Below are positions 16,107 through 24,642 of a DNA stretch of 47,059 nt, piece after piece (the first letter of the stretch is position 1; each line of letters starts with the position of its first letter). This DNA is from Methanobacteriota archaeon (GTDB lineage: Archaea > Halobacteriota > Methanosarcinia > Methanosarcinales > Methanosarcinaceae), in the NCBI GenBank assembly GCA_016841265.1, contig JAENZL010000008.1, forward strand, positions 59,085 to 106,143, read 5' to 3'. Under the pieces are notes generated by a model, which saw only the letters and a program-made list of their open reading frames with translations, was not told the DNA's origin and made no database searches. The translations under genes were made by a program, and so were the position numbers.

Positions 16107-17099
16107 TTATTGTACCCACAAACCCAGATAATCGATGTTTACTTCTTTATTGGCATTTTCGTTTGCGTTCCCTACAGCTTGAAACTTAATCTTGAAATTT
16201 GCAAGGTCAGTGGTGGTATTGATGTAAGGTGTGAGGTTTATGCTTGTAACGTTAAAGTCATTATTTTCTGGAAGTTCCACTTCTACGGAATTCCATTCCA
16301 GGGGGTTGTCCACGTCATAAAATCTCAAATCTATTTTCAGGAGAGAGTTGTCATTTGTTTTGTAAGCTATTTTAAGAGTTACGTTTGAAAAACTATCTCC
16401 CGGCCTGAACCCGTAATAGCAGGGATTTATCCCAAAATCAAATTCCTGGTATACATTCGGGTCTGTTTCATTCCCAACTGCCGTAGGTGGAAAATAGGTT
16501 GTATATGCGCTATCGTTTTTTTCATTATTTTTAAACCCTATCCAGTCCTCAATAAGGACCTGGGAGAGTTTTGCAGACCCGTTCGAGGTGTCTATTACTT
16601 CTCCCTGTGGGGTGACCCAGCCGAAAAAACGTTGCCTAGTTCTAAAGTCAGTAGTCAGCTCGACTTTCTGGATCAACTCTTTCGTGGGGGTATCGACAAT
16701 ATAGAAGTCTATCTGGTGGGTGTCCTTCAGGTTAAGGCCCCATTCGCTGCTCGCATTGATAACCAGAACTTCTCCAAGTTCCCAGTGGCTTTTGTTTCCA
16801 AGGTCCTCGCATATTTTGGATGAAGGGTAAACATACCTTTTCCCGTTGATATTGGCCACTATTTCCAGTTCGTCGATCCTTATCGCTTCCCCGGAGCAGT
16901 GCTTGATGTAGATGGTCTCATCCTCGGTGTCCATCCACTCCTGCAGGCTGGCATGGGGTAGGTCGTCCGGGGCATCCCGGGAAAATACGAACGCTCCCTC
17001 GACACTGAGCATGATTACCACAATGCCTACGAGGAGCGCTACTCCCATTGTTTCCGATACAGCCCTGTCATTTTTCATGAAACTTTTTCGCTCGGACAC
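16107..17099 (-). CDS. Long type IV pilin-like protein
   Basis: I choose the GTG at 17099 (330 aa, VSERKSFMKNDR...), because AGGGGGAG lies at the right distance just before it; an in-frame GTG six codons upstream would have that site inside the gene. The pilin core is AVSETMGVALLVGIVVIMLS. The following domains match the neighbour at 15065: HASLQEWMDTEDETIYIKH, RIDELEIVANINGKRYVYPS, FGWVTPQGEVIDTSNG, VYQEFDFGINPCYYGFRPG and a final NIDYLGLWV. The gene starts 24 bp after the platform gene stops, so they share a transcript. The pair probably arose by tandem duplication. Exported pilus subunit, role inferred. Confidence 0.8.
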   Translation of the reverse strand: MSERKSFMKNDRAVSETMGVALLVGIVVIMLSVEGAFVFSRDAPDDLPHASLQEWMDTEDETIYIKHCSGEAIRIDELEIVANINGKRYVYPSSKICEDLGNKSHWELGEVLVINASSEWGLNLKDTHQIDFYIVDTPTKELIQKVELTTDFRTRQRFFGWVTPQGEVIDTSNGSAKLSQVLIEDWIGFKNNEKNDSAYTTYFPPTAVGNETDPNVYQEFDFGINPCYYGFRPGDSFSNVTLKIAYKTNDNSLLKIDLRFYDVDNPLEWNSVEVELPENNDFNVTSINLTPYINTTTDLANFKIKFQAVGNANENANKEVNIDYLGLWVQ

Positions 17100-17123
17100 C
17101 TGATCTCCCCCTTTCACGGCCTA

Positions 17124-19109
17124 TCATACAAAGAATGTGAACAGCAGATATGTGACTATCATCATGCTGACACTGTACTTCAGGCCCATGTATGCTGAGC
17201 CGTGCCCCATCTTCCCTGCAACCAGCCCTGAAGTGAAGCCCTGGACCAGGGCCGAGTGGAACATGAGCATCGTGTACTCTTCGATATTGAAGAAGCTGTT
17301 TCCAACTCCCCCGTACCCGCCTCCATTGGCTGAGTTTTTAAACGAGGCGCTTTCGGGGAAGAAGTACACGCTCAGGATGTAGACAATGAAAAGGAAGACA
17401 AAGAAAGCCACGTAGATGGTGAAAATGTAGACCACCATTTCCGAAGAGCGTTCTTTCTTCAGCCTTTCCTCGCTCTTGACCTGTTCCGAAGTGATGTAAA
17501 GTACGTTTTTCAGGTCGCTTGTGGACTCATTCGCCTTTATCAGGGTATGGAGAATCCGGGTTGACACGGCGGTCCTGATACTATTTTCAAGTTTCATCAG
17601 GGCTCTTGAAGTGGAAGTCCCCCAGGAAACGTCTTCCTTCAGTTTTTTAAGTTCTTTACTCAGGATCCCCATTTTGGAGTCTGCCATGATTTTCAGGGAA
17701 TTGGATAGCAGGATCCCCGAGTCGTTCATGCTGGAAAGGCTCCTCAGGAAATCGGGCATCCTCTCGTCAATCTTTCGTATCCTCCAGGCCCTAATTTCGT
17801 AAAAAATAATGAAAGGAATCAGGGCGACGGAAAGGAAAATGACGATGTAATCATCAAGCCCGGTGAACAGTTCAATGCTGTTACTGCTGATGTGGGCAAA
17901 GTTGGGGTTCCAGTGGAAGCCTAAATCCATATTCGGAATTGTACTCGGGAGGCGGGCAAGATAGAATAACCCCAGAGGGATTCCGAAAACGAAAGTGTAT
18001 CTGGGCTCGTCCCGGATAGACCTGTAAGGGTTGAATATGATTTCCCTTATATTGAAGAGCTGTCTGTATAGGCTGAATTTTTTCTTCCGCTCTACCTCTT
18101 CTTCTTCACTCAAGCCGGAGTCTATCTCTGGAATATCGGAAAGGTTCAGGGAAAACCCGGAAACTTTGGCTTTTTCAGGGTTCAGGCCAAGTTCTCCTAT
18201 GGTGTCCAGAAGCACAAGGAAAAGCATGCTCGACAGGGGTATTATCACGTAAATAAGCATGTAGAGGATCTGAGCCGAAGCCGGGCGGAAGAATTGGAGC
18301 ACGACAAGGGTTGTCATTATGAAAAGGGGGCCTGCTACCAGCACTGTCACGTAAACTTCAGCCAGGACGTCAAGCCTCTTTAACAGGTTCCGGTTTGCCA
18401 GTTCGGCCATGTCCTGGTACTGTTCTGCCTTGTTTTTGATATACTCCGTCACGCTCCCACTGCTTGAAACAAGGATCAGCCCTTCTACAAAATCCTTGAA
18501 GCGTTCCGATGGGGTCCGTTCCTTGGCATCTTTAAGGGCAGTTATGAAATCTTTGCCCAGGTAGTCCATATCCCTCACGATATAGGAGATTTCCTCGGCA
18601 CTTGCCCCGAAGATATGGGTATACGAGCTCAAAGACCTGAATACGTCAAAGAGAGACATGCCCCCTTTTGTCAGGGCATAAATGTAGGTTACTGCCGGAA
18701 GCATTGATTTTTCGATACAGGCATTGCGGATATCTGCCTGAAGATAGGGGTAGATATATGCAAGGCCGAAGATGAACAGGAATCCTAGCAAAAAGAAAAC
18801 AATGGCGCTTAAAAATGCGAGGAGATACAGGTGGTCTCCCGCAAAGCCTACCCGCACGGAGTCCGCAAAGAGACTGAGGCGTGCCCCGGGATCTGCAAAT
18901 GTCTTAAGGCCCAGCCATAGCCCGAAAACCCCTCCGATGAAGCCCGAGAGCAGTGAATAAAATAAGGTCGAAGCCAGGTACTGGTCCACGGGCGTGGAAA
19001 TATGTGATTGGCGTATCTTTACCCTTAGCACTTTGAAGCTTTCTTTATTTTTATAAAGATAATCCCCGAAAGCCTGATACGCTAGCTCGTCCACAGGTGT
19101 AAAAGTCAT
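17124..19109 (-). CDS. TadC/FlaJ-like type IV pilus platform protein
   Basis: This 661-aa integral membrane protein carries two type II secretion F-like (T2SSF) repeats, as in archaeal TadC/PilC/FlaJ. Hydrophobic segments are visible near residues 48-70 (LFYSLLSGFIGGVFGLWLGL), 95-125, 245-300 (VYVTVLVAGPLFIMTTLVVL and LIYVIIPLSSMLFLVLL), 365-385, 405-430, 555-580 and at the C-terminus. Cytoplasmic loops hold T2SSF-type motifs such as KGGMSLFDVFRSLS and SMNDSGILLSNSLKIMADS. It is the inner-membrane platform on which the motor ATPase drives pilin assembly. ATG 19109 follows GGGGGGAG and lies 13 bp after the ATPase stop, so the two are translationally linked. Confidence 0.9.
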   Translation of the reverse strand: MTFTPVDELAYQAFGDYLYKNKESFKVLRVKIRQSHISTPVDQYLASTLFYSLLSGFIGGVFGLWLGLKTFADPGARLSLFADSVRVGFAGDHLYLLAFLSAIVFFLLGFLFIFGLAYIYPYLQADIRNACIEKSMLPAVTYIYALTKGGMSLFDVFRSLSSYTHIFGASAEEISYIVRDMDYLGKDFITALKDAKERTPSERFKDFVEGLILVSSSGSVTEYIKNKAEQYQDMAELANRNLLKRLDVLAEVYVTVLVAGPLFIMTTLVVLQFFRPASAQILYMLIYVIIPLSSMLFLVLLDTIGELGLNPEKAKVSGFSLNLSDIPEIDSGLSEEEEVERKKKFSLYRQLFNIREIIFNPYRSIRDEPRYTFVFGIPLGLFYLARLPSTIPNMDLGFHWNPNFAHISSNSIELFTGLDDYIVIFLSVALIPFIIFYEIRAWRIRKIDERMPDFLRSLSSMNDSGILLSNSLKIMADSKMGILSKELKKLKEDVSWGTSTSRALMKLENSIRTAVSTRILHTLIKANESTSDLKNVLYITSEQVKSEERLKKERSSEMVVYIFTIYVAFFVFLFIVYILSVYFFPESASFKNSANGGGYGGVGNSFFNIEEYTMLMFHSALVQGFTSGLVAGKMGHGSAYMGLKYSVSMMIVTYLLFTFFV

Positions 19110-19121
19110 ATGCTCCCCCCT

Positions 19122-21212
19122 TCAATTCACCATAGTCTCGATCATATCCTTCAGGTTGTCATTTTCTATGTATTCCATGACCATCTTCGGATAACTCTGA
19201 TATGCCTGCACCACCAGGGACACCTGGATGTAATCCCTCATGTCCTTCTCGTACATGTAGGTCAGGATTTTCATCCTGTTTTCAATTTCCTGCCGCAGCC
19301 GGCTGGTATCCCAGCCCCGCACATGCATGATGTCCTGAAGGAGGTAAGAGTCCCCTACCTTGGCAAAGCAATCCCCTGAAGGTTCCCAGTTGAAAAGTTC
19401 GTTTATGCTCAGGTCTTCGGTTTCCGGGTCCACGTTAAGGACTTCCACGAGGCTCCGGCTCCTCCTCACTCTTTCCTCGTCTATGTATACCTGTTCCTGG
19501 ATACAGAGCACGTCCAGGGACTGCAGCATAAGGTGGGGCACGTTGATTGGTTCGTGGGTAAGCCTGTTTATAACGGTCTGGACGTCCCCTGCGTGCATGG
19601 TCGAACTGGTCGCATGTCCCGTAGACATCGCCTGGAATAAAGTAAGGGCTTCTTTGCCCCTCACTTCACCCACTATGATATAATCCGGGCGTTGCCTGAG
19701 GGAAGCTCTCAAAAGGTCGTACATGGAAACTTCGCCGGCACTGTCGGAGGTGAAGCTTTCTCTTGAGATTCCGGAAATCCAGTTGTTGTGGTAGAGTAAA
19801 AGTTCCCTGGTGTCTTCAATAGAAACGATCTTTGCGGTGGAAGGCATGAAAAGGGAGGTTGCATTAAGCATCGAAGTCTTCCCTGATGCGGTTCCACCTG
19901 CAAAAAGAATGTTATAGCCGTTTTCAATTACAAGCCAGAGATAGATTAGCATTTCCAGGTCACATGTCTTGAAATTGAGCAGGTCGATAGGAGTGATCGG
20001 GTCTTTCCTGAACTTACGGATGGTAAAGGTACTTCCGCGGGGGGTGATCTCCCTGCCGAGCATTGCCTGGAGCCTTGACCCGTCAAGGATTGTCGCGTCC
20101 ACGATAGGCTGGCTCACGGAGATGTGCTTGTTATTAAGCTGGCACATCTTGATTACCAGAGAATCAAGCTCGTCTTCTTCAAAGGAAATGTTGCTTTCGA
20201 TGTTGAAATACCTGGTATGGTAAATGTAAACGGGAACCCCCACCCCGTCACATGAGATGTCCTCAATATAAGGGTCATGAAGAAGAGGATTGATTTTTTC
20301 GTAACCAAGCAGGTTCCTTCGAAGGTAATACATAATCCTGTAAAGGGTTGATGTTGAAAGTTCGGCCCTGTAGCGTTCGAGCAGGTAAAGGGTCCTGTCA
20401 ATCAGGAGTGTTTCCTTTTCGAATCTGGAAGTGGTTGGGTTCAGGACCAGGATGTCCTGGAAGTCTTCATAGATCCGTTCTAGCATTTCTTTTTCGAATT
20501 TCGTCAGGGCAGGTTCAACCAGCTTGTAATACCTGGTTCTCCTATCTTCGAGAATTGATATAAACGCATAAGGCTCCTGAATCCAGTACCTCTCTACTTC
20601 CTTTAACCCCTCGGGTATTTCAAAAGAAGTAAGTGGGCCATCTATTTCAGGTTTGTAATCCGGAAGGGTGCGTAGAGGTTTTTCAAAAAGGCTTTTTGCC
20701 TTTTCCATTATTTCCGCAATAAATTCATTATTTTCAATCAATCCGGAAATAAAGCCATATTTTCCTGATATTTTTTTACCGCTTCCCTTATTTTCGGCTT
20801 CGGTTGTTTCCCCCAAATCTGGAATTTTCTCTTCCAGTTCCTGTGTAGTTTCCCCTAATTCCAGTGTCACTTCTTCTGACTCCTGAGCAGTCTCCCCTAA
20901 CCCCATTGTCATTTCCTCTAACTCCTGAGCAGTTTCCCCTAACTCCTGAGTAGTCTCCTCTAACTCCAGCGTTGTTTCCTCTAATCCCTGAGTAGTTCCC
21001 CCTAATTCCAGTGTCACTTCTTCTGACTCCTGAGCAGTCTCCCCTAACCCCATTGTCATTTCCTCTAACTCCTGAGCAGTTTCTCCTGGCTCCGGAGTTG
21101 TCTCCCCTAGCTCTGGAGTTGTTTCTTCCAGCTCCTGAGTTGTTTCCCCTAGCTCTGGAGTTGTTTCCTCCAAATCTTGAGCTATTTCTTGCGAATCTCG
21201 AGGCATCTCCAT
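19122..21212 (-). CDS. Type IV pilus/secretion ATPase with heptad-repeat N-terminus
   Basis: About 696 aa. Residues ~8-140 are an acidic repeat built from 7-residue units of the form E(T/M)TxELx/ETAQELE, rich in Glu, Thr and Leu and free of aromatic residues; a coiled coil or extended acidic rod is likely. From ~140 the sequence is a standard archaeal PilT/TadA/VirB11-class motor: N-domain with ERYWIQEPYAFISIL, Walker A GGTASGKTS near 436, SIEDTREL (Asp box), Walker B-region YIIVGEVRGKEA near 510, and a His box STGHATSSTMHAGD. It hydrolyses ATP at the cytoplasmic membrane to power pilin assembly. TTG at 21215 is in frame, but ATG at 21212 is better; a TATA box 22-30 bp upstream suggests a leaderless transcript. 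Confidence 0.92.
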   Translation of the reverse strand: MEMPRDSQEIAQDLEETTPELGETTQELEETTPELGETTPEPGETAQELEEMTMGLGETAQESEEVTLELGGTTQGLEETTLELEETTQELGETAQELEEMTMGLGETAQESEEVTLELGETTQELEEKIPDLGETTEAENKGSGKKISGKYGFISGLIENNEFIAEIMEKAKSLFEKPLRTLPDYKPEIDGPLTSFEIPEGLKEVERYWIQEPYAFISILEDRRTRYYKLVEPALTKFEKEMLERIYEDFQDILVLNPTTSRFEKETLLIDRTLYLLERYRAELSTSTLYRIMYYLRRNLLGYEKINPLLHDPYIEDISCDGVGVPVYIYHTRYFNIESNISFEEDELDSLVIKMCQLNNKHISVSQPIVDATILDGSRLQAMLGREITPRGSTFTIRKFRKDPITPIDLLNFKTCDLEMLIYLWLVIENGYNILFAGGTASGKTSMLNATSLFMPSTAKIVSIEDTRELLLYHNNWISGISRESFTSDSAGEVSMYDLLRASLRQRPDYIIVGEVRGKEALTLFQAMSTGHATSSTMHAGDVQTVINRLTHEPINVPHLMLQSLDVLCIQEQVYIDEERVRRSRSLVEVLNVDPETEDLSINELFNWEPSGDCFAKVGDSYLLQDIMHVRGWDTSRLRQEIENRMKILTYMYEKDMRDYIQVSLVVQAYQSYPKMVMEYIENDNLKDMIETMVN
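20852..21083 (-). repeat. Heptad-coding repeats with an 85-bp exact duplication
   Basis: The whole stretch ~20815-21195 is built on a 21-bp (7-codon) period. Within it 20852-20936 and 20999-21083 are identical over 85 bp, offset by 147 bp, that is 49 codons or seven heptads. The exactness suggests a recent in-frame unequal exchange, so copy number may vary between strains. Confidence 0.93.
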
Positions 21213-21233
21213 CAAATTATATAGAGATTAACA

Positions 21234-21241
21234 TCTTATAA
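21234..21241 (-). promoter_or_regulatory. TATA box of the pilus motor gene
   Basis: On the minus strand TTTATAAG lies 22-29 bases upstream of the ATG at 21212. That spacing would put transcription start at or next to the ATG, with no Shine-Dalgarno in between, consistent with a leaderless mRNA for the pilus operon. Confidence 0.5.
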
Positions 21242-21495
21242 AAACTTTCTATCTCTCTGTCCGATTTTATCTAATTTTTATCCTTTTTTTCTTCATTAAT
21301 ATCTATATATTTTTATCCTTCTCTCTTCCTATTCCGCATGTTATCGATTATGTATTTCTATTACCAATTTAATGTTTATTCTTTTTCTGAATTAATATTG
21401 AAATAGATAATATTTGGACATATATCTTCATAAATATTTAATTCTAAAACTGCTTCATAACCGGCTACGAAACCCAATATAATTCAAAAAAGTTT

Positions 21496-21511
21496 GAAAC
21501 CTTCGGGTTTC
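21496..21511 (-). terminator. Hairpin terminator after the KaiC-like gene
   Basis: On the minus strand the perfect stem GAAACC/GGTTTC with a CGAA loop begins 6 bp after the stop codon and is followed by AAACTTTTTTG. It separates the KaiC-like gene from the pilus operon. The rest of the gap up to 21212 is AT-rich promoter DNA with no gene. Confidence 0.65.
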
Positions 21512-21516
21512 AGGCT

Positions 21517-22221
21517 TTATTTTATCCTGATCCCGGACGAGGTTAGCTCAAACTGGACATTTTCAAGGGAAAGCTCTGTGGCGCGCATCTTTGCTACCGA
21601 AAGGTGGCGTGAAAATCTTCCACTTATGGCATCTTCCCTGAGGTTCAGTTCGATTTTCCCAAAGACCAGGTAGTCTGCAAAACCCTTAAGCTGCCGATGG
21701 GCACGGTCGTCCATGAGGAAAAGGGATGTGCAGCCGTGTTCTGCCAGGGTCCTGTAGATAGGGTCGAACTTTTTGAAAGGGTCTCCTCCAACACAGCCCT
21801 GCGTACTTGTGAAGGCTCCAAGGCTGTCCTGAACAACAACTTCAACATCTTTTGAGAGAATTTTTATTTGCGATATCCTGTCTTTTTCCCTTATTTCAAG
21901 CCCTTTTCCCAGACGTGAAGAAGAAATTGTTTCCCGGATACGGTTTTCAAAAACATTTTCTACCACAAGTGTTCCTGAATTTATAAACGGCTCAAGGTCC
22001 ATCCCCAGGTCTTTCGATTGCAGGATCAGGTCTTCTAGAAGTCCCCTTGTCAGGATCAAAAGCCCCTTCTTTCCGGCGCTGCAGTTACTGTATAAAAAAT
22101 GTATCCCGAAGATTGTTTTTCCGGAACCTGTGGGTCCTGTGATAAGGATTCCTTTTCCTTCAGGGTACCCGCCTCCCAGGTAGGGGTCAAGGTCCTCGAT
22201 CCCGCTTGTTATTCGCTCCAT
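21517..22221 (-). CDS. KaiC/RAD55-like RecA-superfamily ATPase
   Basis: This 234-aa single-domain ATPase has ITSGIEDLDPYLGGGYPEG at residues 4-22, Walker A ITGPTGSGKT near 27-36, and a Walker B-like strand VEVVVQDSLGAF near 125-136. This is the KaiC/GvpD/RAD55 group, which also includes the archaellum regulator-like ATPase FlaH. Archaeal members often regulate neighbouring systems, and placement upstream of the pilus operon on the same strand suggests a FlaH-like or signalling role, but a terminator lies between them. The Walker B strand keeps an Asp but lacks the usual following Glu. AGGAG precedes the ATG. Recombination or clock functions are not indicated. Confidence 0.82.
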   Translation of the reverse strand: MERITSGIEDLDPYLGGGYPEGKGILITGPTGSGKTIFGIHFLYSNCSAGKKGLLILTRGLLEDLILQSKDLGMDLEPFINSGTLVVENVFENRIRETISSSRLGKGLEIREKDRISQIKILSKDVEVVVQDSLGAFTSTQGCVGGDPFKKFDPIYRTLAEHGCTSLFLMDDRAHRQLKGFADYLVFGKIELNLREDAISGRFSRHLSVAKMRATELSLENVQFELTSSGIRIK

Positions 22222-22411
22222 GTTTCATGCTCCTAAGTTTGATTTTCAATAAAATCTTTTTATATAGTGTCATCAGGGAACCCCCTAACTTTTAGCCCCG
22301 GAGTAGTTGACTTTTTGCTCCAATGTGTGAGAAACTTCTATATAAATTTTATATATTGCCTATAGCCTGTATCCCGGAGTAGCAGGGATTCAGTCCCCTG
22401 GTGAAAGGGAA

Positions 22412-23593
22412 TCAGCCAACCAGGGCTTTGAGCTCGTTGACCGCGTTTACCAGGATGTCTACTTCTTCTTCGGTATTGTACAGTGCAAAGGATGCCCTTA
22501 CCGTACTATCCACTTCCAGAAAGCGGACGCTGGGGATTGCGCAGTGATGTCCGCTTCGGACGCAGATTTTCCTGCTCTGGTCCAGGATCAGGGCAACGTC
22601 ATGGGAGTGCAGCCCACGGACGTTGAAGGGCACGACTCCAGCTCTCTTTTCCGGGCCGTAAACCTCCACATGTTCAAGTTCTGAAAGCCTTCTTGCCGTC
22701 TCCCGCGCAAGCTGAATTTCCTGCTTTTCGATTTCGGAAACTCCGATTTCCTTTACATATTCAACTGCCCTTCCAAGCCCGATTACGCCGGGGATGTTCG
22801 GGGTCCCTGCTTCAAAGCAGGCTGGGGAGGGTTCCAGGACATAAGACAGCTCGCTTACTTCCGAGACAGTGCCGCCTCCAACGGAGGCACTTTCGAGCTC
22901 ATCCGGTTCTTTGATATACAGGACCCCCGTGCCCTGGGGTCCGAGGAGCCCCTTATGCCCTGCGGTCGCAAAAAAGTCGCAGCCAAGCGCTGAGAGGTCA
23001 ACTGGCATGTGTCCTGCGGACTGGGCGCCGTCAATCAGGACCTTTATACCATGCCGGTGGGCAATTTTCGTAATCCGTTCCACGTCCTGGACGGAGCCGA
23101 AGACGTTTGAGACCTGGGTTGCCGCAATAAGCTTCGTCCTGTCGGTGATGGCAGTTTCTATGACCCCCGGGTCGATCCTGCCTTCCCTGTCGGGGTGCAC
23201 GACCGTTACGTTTACCCCGAACTTTTGCAGGCGCAGCCAGGGCAGAAGGTTGGAATGGTGTTCTATAAGGGTCGTGATGATGTGGTCTCCTGCTTCCCAG
23301 GGGTAGCTGTTTGCCACGAGGTTGATCCCTTCAGTGGTGTTTTTTGTAAAAATGGTCTTTGAGGGTTCACTGTTCAGGAAGCGAGCTACCGTTTCCCTTG
23401 CGTCTTCATAATGGTTTGTTGTCTCGCGGGCAAGGCGGTGAGCCCCCCTCCCGTGGTTGCCTGCGTATCTATAGAAGAATTCGTTCATGGCTTCAACCGC
23501 AGGTACCGGGGTCTGCGTGGTCGCCGTGCTATCAAGGTACACGACTTCTTTTAAAACAGGGAAATCTTTGCGAACCGCATATACATCGTACAT
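22412..23593 (-). CDS. sufS: Cysteine desulfurase, SufS/CsdA type
   Basis: This 393-aa PLP enzyme removes sulfur from cysteine as an enzyme-bound persulfide. Family landmarks are VYLDSTATTQTP at residues 18-29, the FTKNTTEGINLVA motif near 82, TLIEHHSNLLPW near 108, DGAQSAGHMPVDL near 189 (Asp and His contact PLP), the PLP lysine in TAGHKGLLGPQGTG near 210-223, and the persulfide cysteine in RSGHHCAIP near 353. The short loop around that cysteine is the class II (SufS) pattern. It probably supplies sulfur for Fe-S or thio-cofactors; no sufBC or scaffold gene is adjacent. An overlooked 53-aa ORF ends 43 bp upstream and may share the transcript. The ATG lacks a strong ribosome site. Confidence 0.94.
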   Translation of the reverse strand: MYDVYAVRKDFPVLKEVVYLDSTATTQTPVPAVEAMNEFFYRYAGNHGRGAHRLARETTNHYEDARETVARFLNSEPSKTIFTKNTTEGINLVANSYPWEAGDHIITTLIEHHSNLLPWLRLQKFGVNVTVVHPDREGRIDPGVIETAITDRTKLIAATQVSNVFGSVQDVERITKIAHRHGIKVLIDGAQSAGHMPVDLSALGCDFFATAGHKGLLGPQGTGVLYIKEPDELESASVGGGTVSEVSELSYVLEPSPACFEAGTPNIPGVIGLGRAVEYVKEIGVSEIEKQEIQLARETARRLSELEHVEVYGPEKRAGVVPFNVRGLHSHDVALILDQSRKICVRSGHHCAIPSVRFLEVDSTVRASFALYNTEEEVDILVNAVNELKALVG

Positions 23594-23636
23594 GCTTTTT
23601 TCTAGGTAAGATTTAATAAAAAAAGTTTGTGCAGGT

Positions 23637-23798
23637 TTATTTTCCCTGCATCCCGCCTATCATAAAGCGGTAAAGGTCTAATTCATCTGTGTCCAGGCTG
23701 TCAGTACAGCCTTTTACAACAGTATGGTAACTGCTGTTCATACAATTTTCTTTTCTATATTCTTTGCGTTTTCTATATTCCGGATTTAATTCACTCAT
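23637..23798 (-). CDS. Small 53-aa ORF upstream of cysteine desulfurase
   Basis: ATG at 23798 is preceded by AGGAGGGATTTA, one of the best ribosome sites in the window, and the frame runs 53 codons to TAA at 23637. The product begins MSELNPEYRKRKEYRKE, is basic at the N-terminus and acidic in the middle (DSLDTDELDLYRFM), has two cysteines (19 and 31) and no membrane segment, and ends MIGGMQGK. I do not recognise it. The strong start and the 43-bp gap to the desulfurase suggest co-expression and perhaps a partner or regulatory role. It is shorter than usual annotation cut-offs. Confidence 0.6.
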   Translation of the reverse strand: MSELNPEYRKRKEYRKENCMNSSYHTVVKGCTDSLDTDELDLYRFMIGGMQGK

Positions 23799-24016
23799 TA
23801 AATCCCTCCTGTCTCTTCAATGTTACACGCCAGGCTCGAAGGGTCAAAATTTCATTTGTTTCTGAAAAGAATATTTCACTCATTCCTGAAACAAAACCCC
23901 TCACAAACGTGGCAAACTTCATTTGTGTTTTCCACAGTGCAATATTACTTGGTGATTATAATATATAATAATTCCGGAAAAATTTTGAATGAACAGCTCA
24001 GGAAGGTTTTTGGAAC

Positions 24017-24565
24017 TTATTTTTTTGTTTCCAGGTTTGCCATAAGCCCGGAGATGTTAGCCGGAATCGCTCCGATTGCCGTGCAGGTCTCAAGGGAAAG
24101 TCCCTTGCAGGTTATGTCCAGATGGTACTTTCCTCTCTCGAACAGTTCTTTGGGAAGCCCTTTTCTGCCGAGCCCCACAAGGAAAAAAAATGACCTGTTT
24201 CGGAGCGCTTCCTCGGCAATCTGCACGGGCATGATCTGTTTTTTCGGGTCGGGTTTCGAAGTGGTTATAACGATTTCCCCAAACTGGGCCTGGAAACCTT
24301 TCTTTGGCAGGTCGAAGACCGAGAGGCGGTTTGTCTCGTAAAGGGTCTTGAGATAACTTCCCGACTCCCCTATTGTGGTCTTGTCCATCACGAAAGCTAC
24401 CAGTTCTTCGGCTGTCATTTTGAAAGGAAAGTCAAAAAGGGCCAGGTGGAAACCAAAAGCATGGCAGATGGGTGCGGCTCTTGCGATTGCACGGTAGTGC
24501 GCGTCAAGGACCTTGATCTTGTCATAAGTATTCACGATTCCGAGGGTAAGCATAAGATGCCTCAT
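24017..24565 (-). CDS. DUF531 family archaeal protein
   Basis: This 182-aa cytoplasmic protein has no signal peptide or membrane segment. The start MRHLMLTLGIVNTYDKIKVLDAHYRAIARAAPICHAFGFHL and the later FFFLVGLGRKGLPKELFERGKYHLDITCKGLSLETCTAIGAI resemble the archaeal DUF531 family. The LVGLGRKGLP segment followed by a LSLETCTAIG turn is reminiscent of the SAM-binding knot of SPOUT RNA methyltransferases (VG.E..GL, LS.eta). That parallel is my inference from sequence shape, and no substrate can be named. It is on the same strand as the upstream GNAT gene with a 77-bp gap. Confidence 0.75.
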   Translation of the reverse strand: MRHLMLTLGIVNTYDKIKVLDAHYRAIARAAPICHAFGFHLALFDFPFKMTAEELVAFVMDKTTIGESGSYLKTLYETNRLSVFDLPKKGFQAQFGEIVITTSKPDPKKQIMPVQIAEEALRNRSFFFLVGLGRKGLPKELFERGKYHLDITCKGLSLETCTAIGAIPANISGLMANLETKK

Positions 24566-24642
24566 TGGGCTTTTTCGTAAAATAATGTTTCGTTGAAAGT
24601 CATCGCCATTAGTTGAAAGTCACCGTCATTACCCGTAAGCTT

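Noticed and set aside
21517-22221. Circadian clock KaiC
   Set aside because: Single ATPase domain, no KaiA/KaiB context; archaeal KaiC-like proteins have other roles.
23820-24341. 173-aa plus-strand frame
   Set aside because: Overlaps the DUF531 gene antisense and has low-complexity hydrophobic content only.
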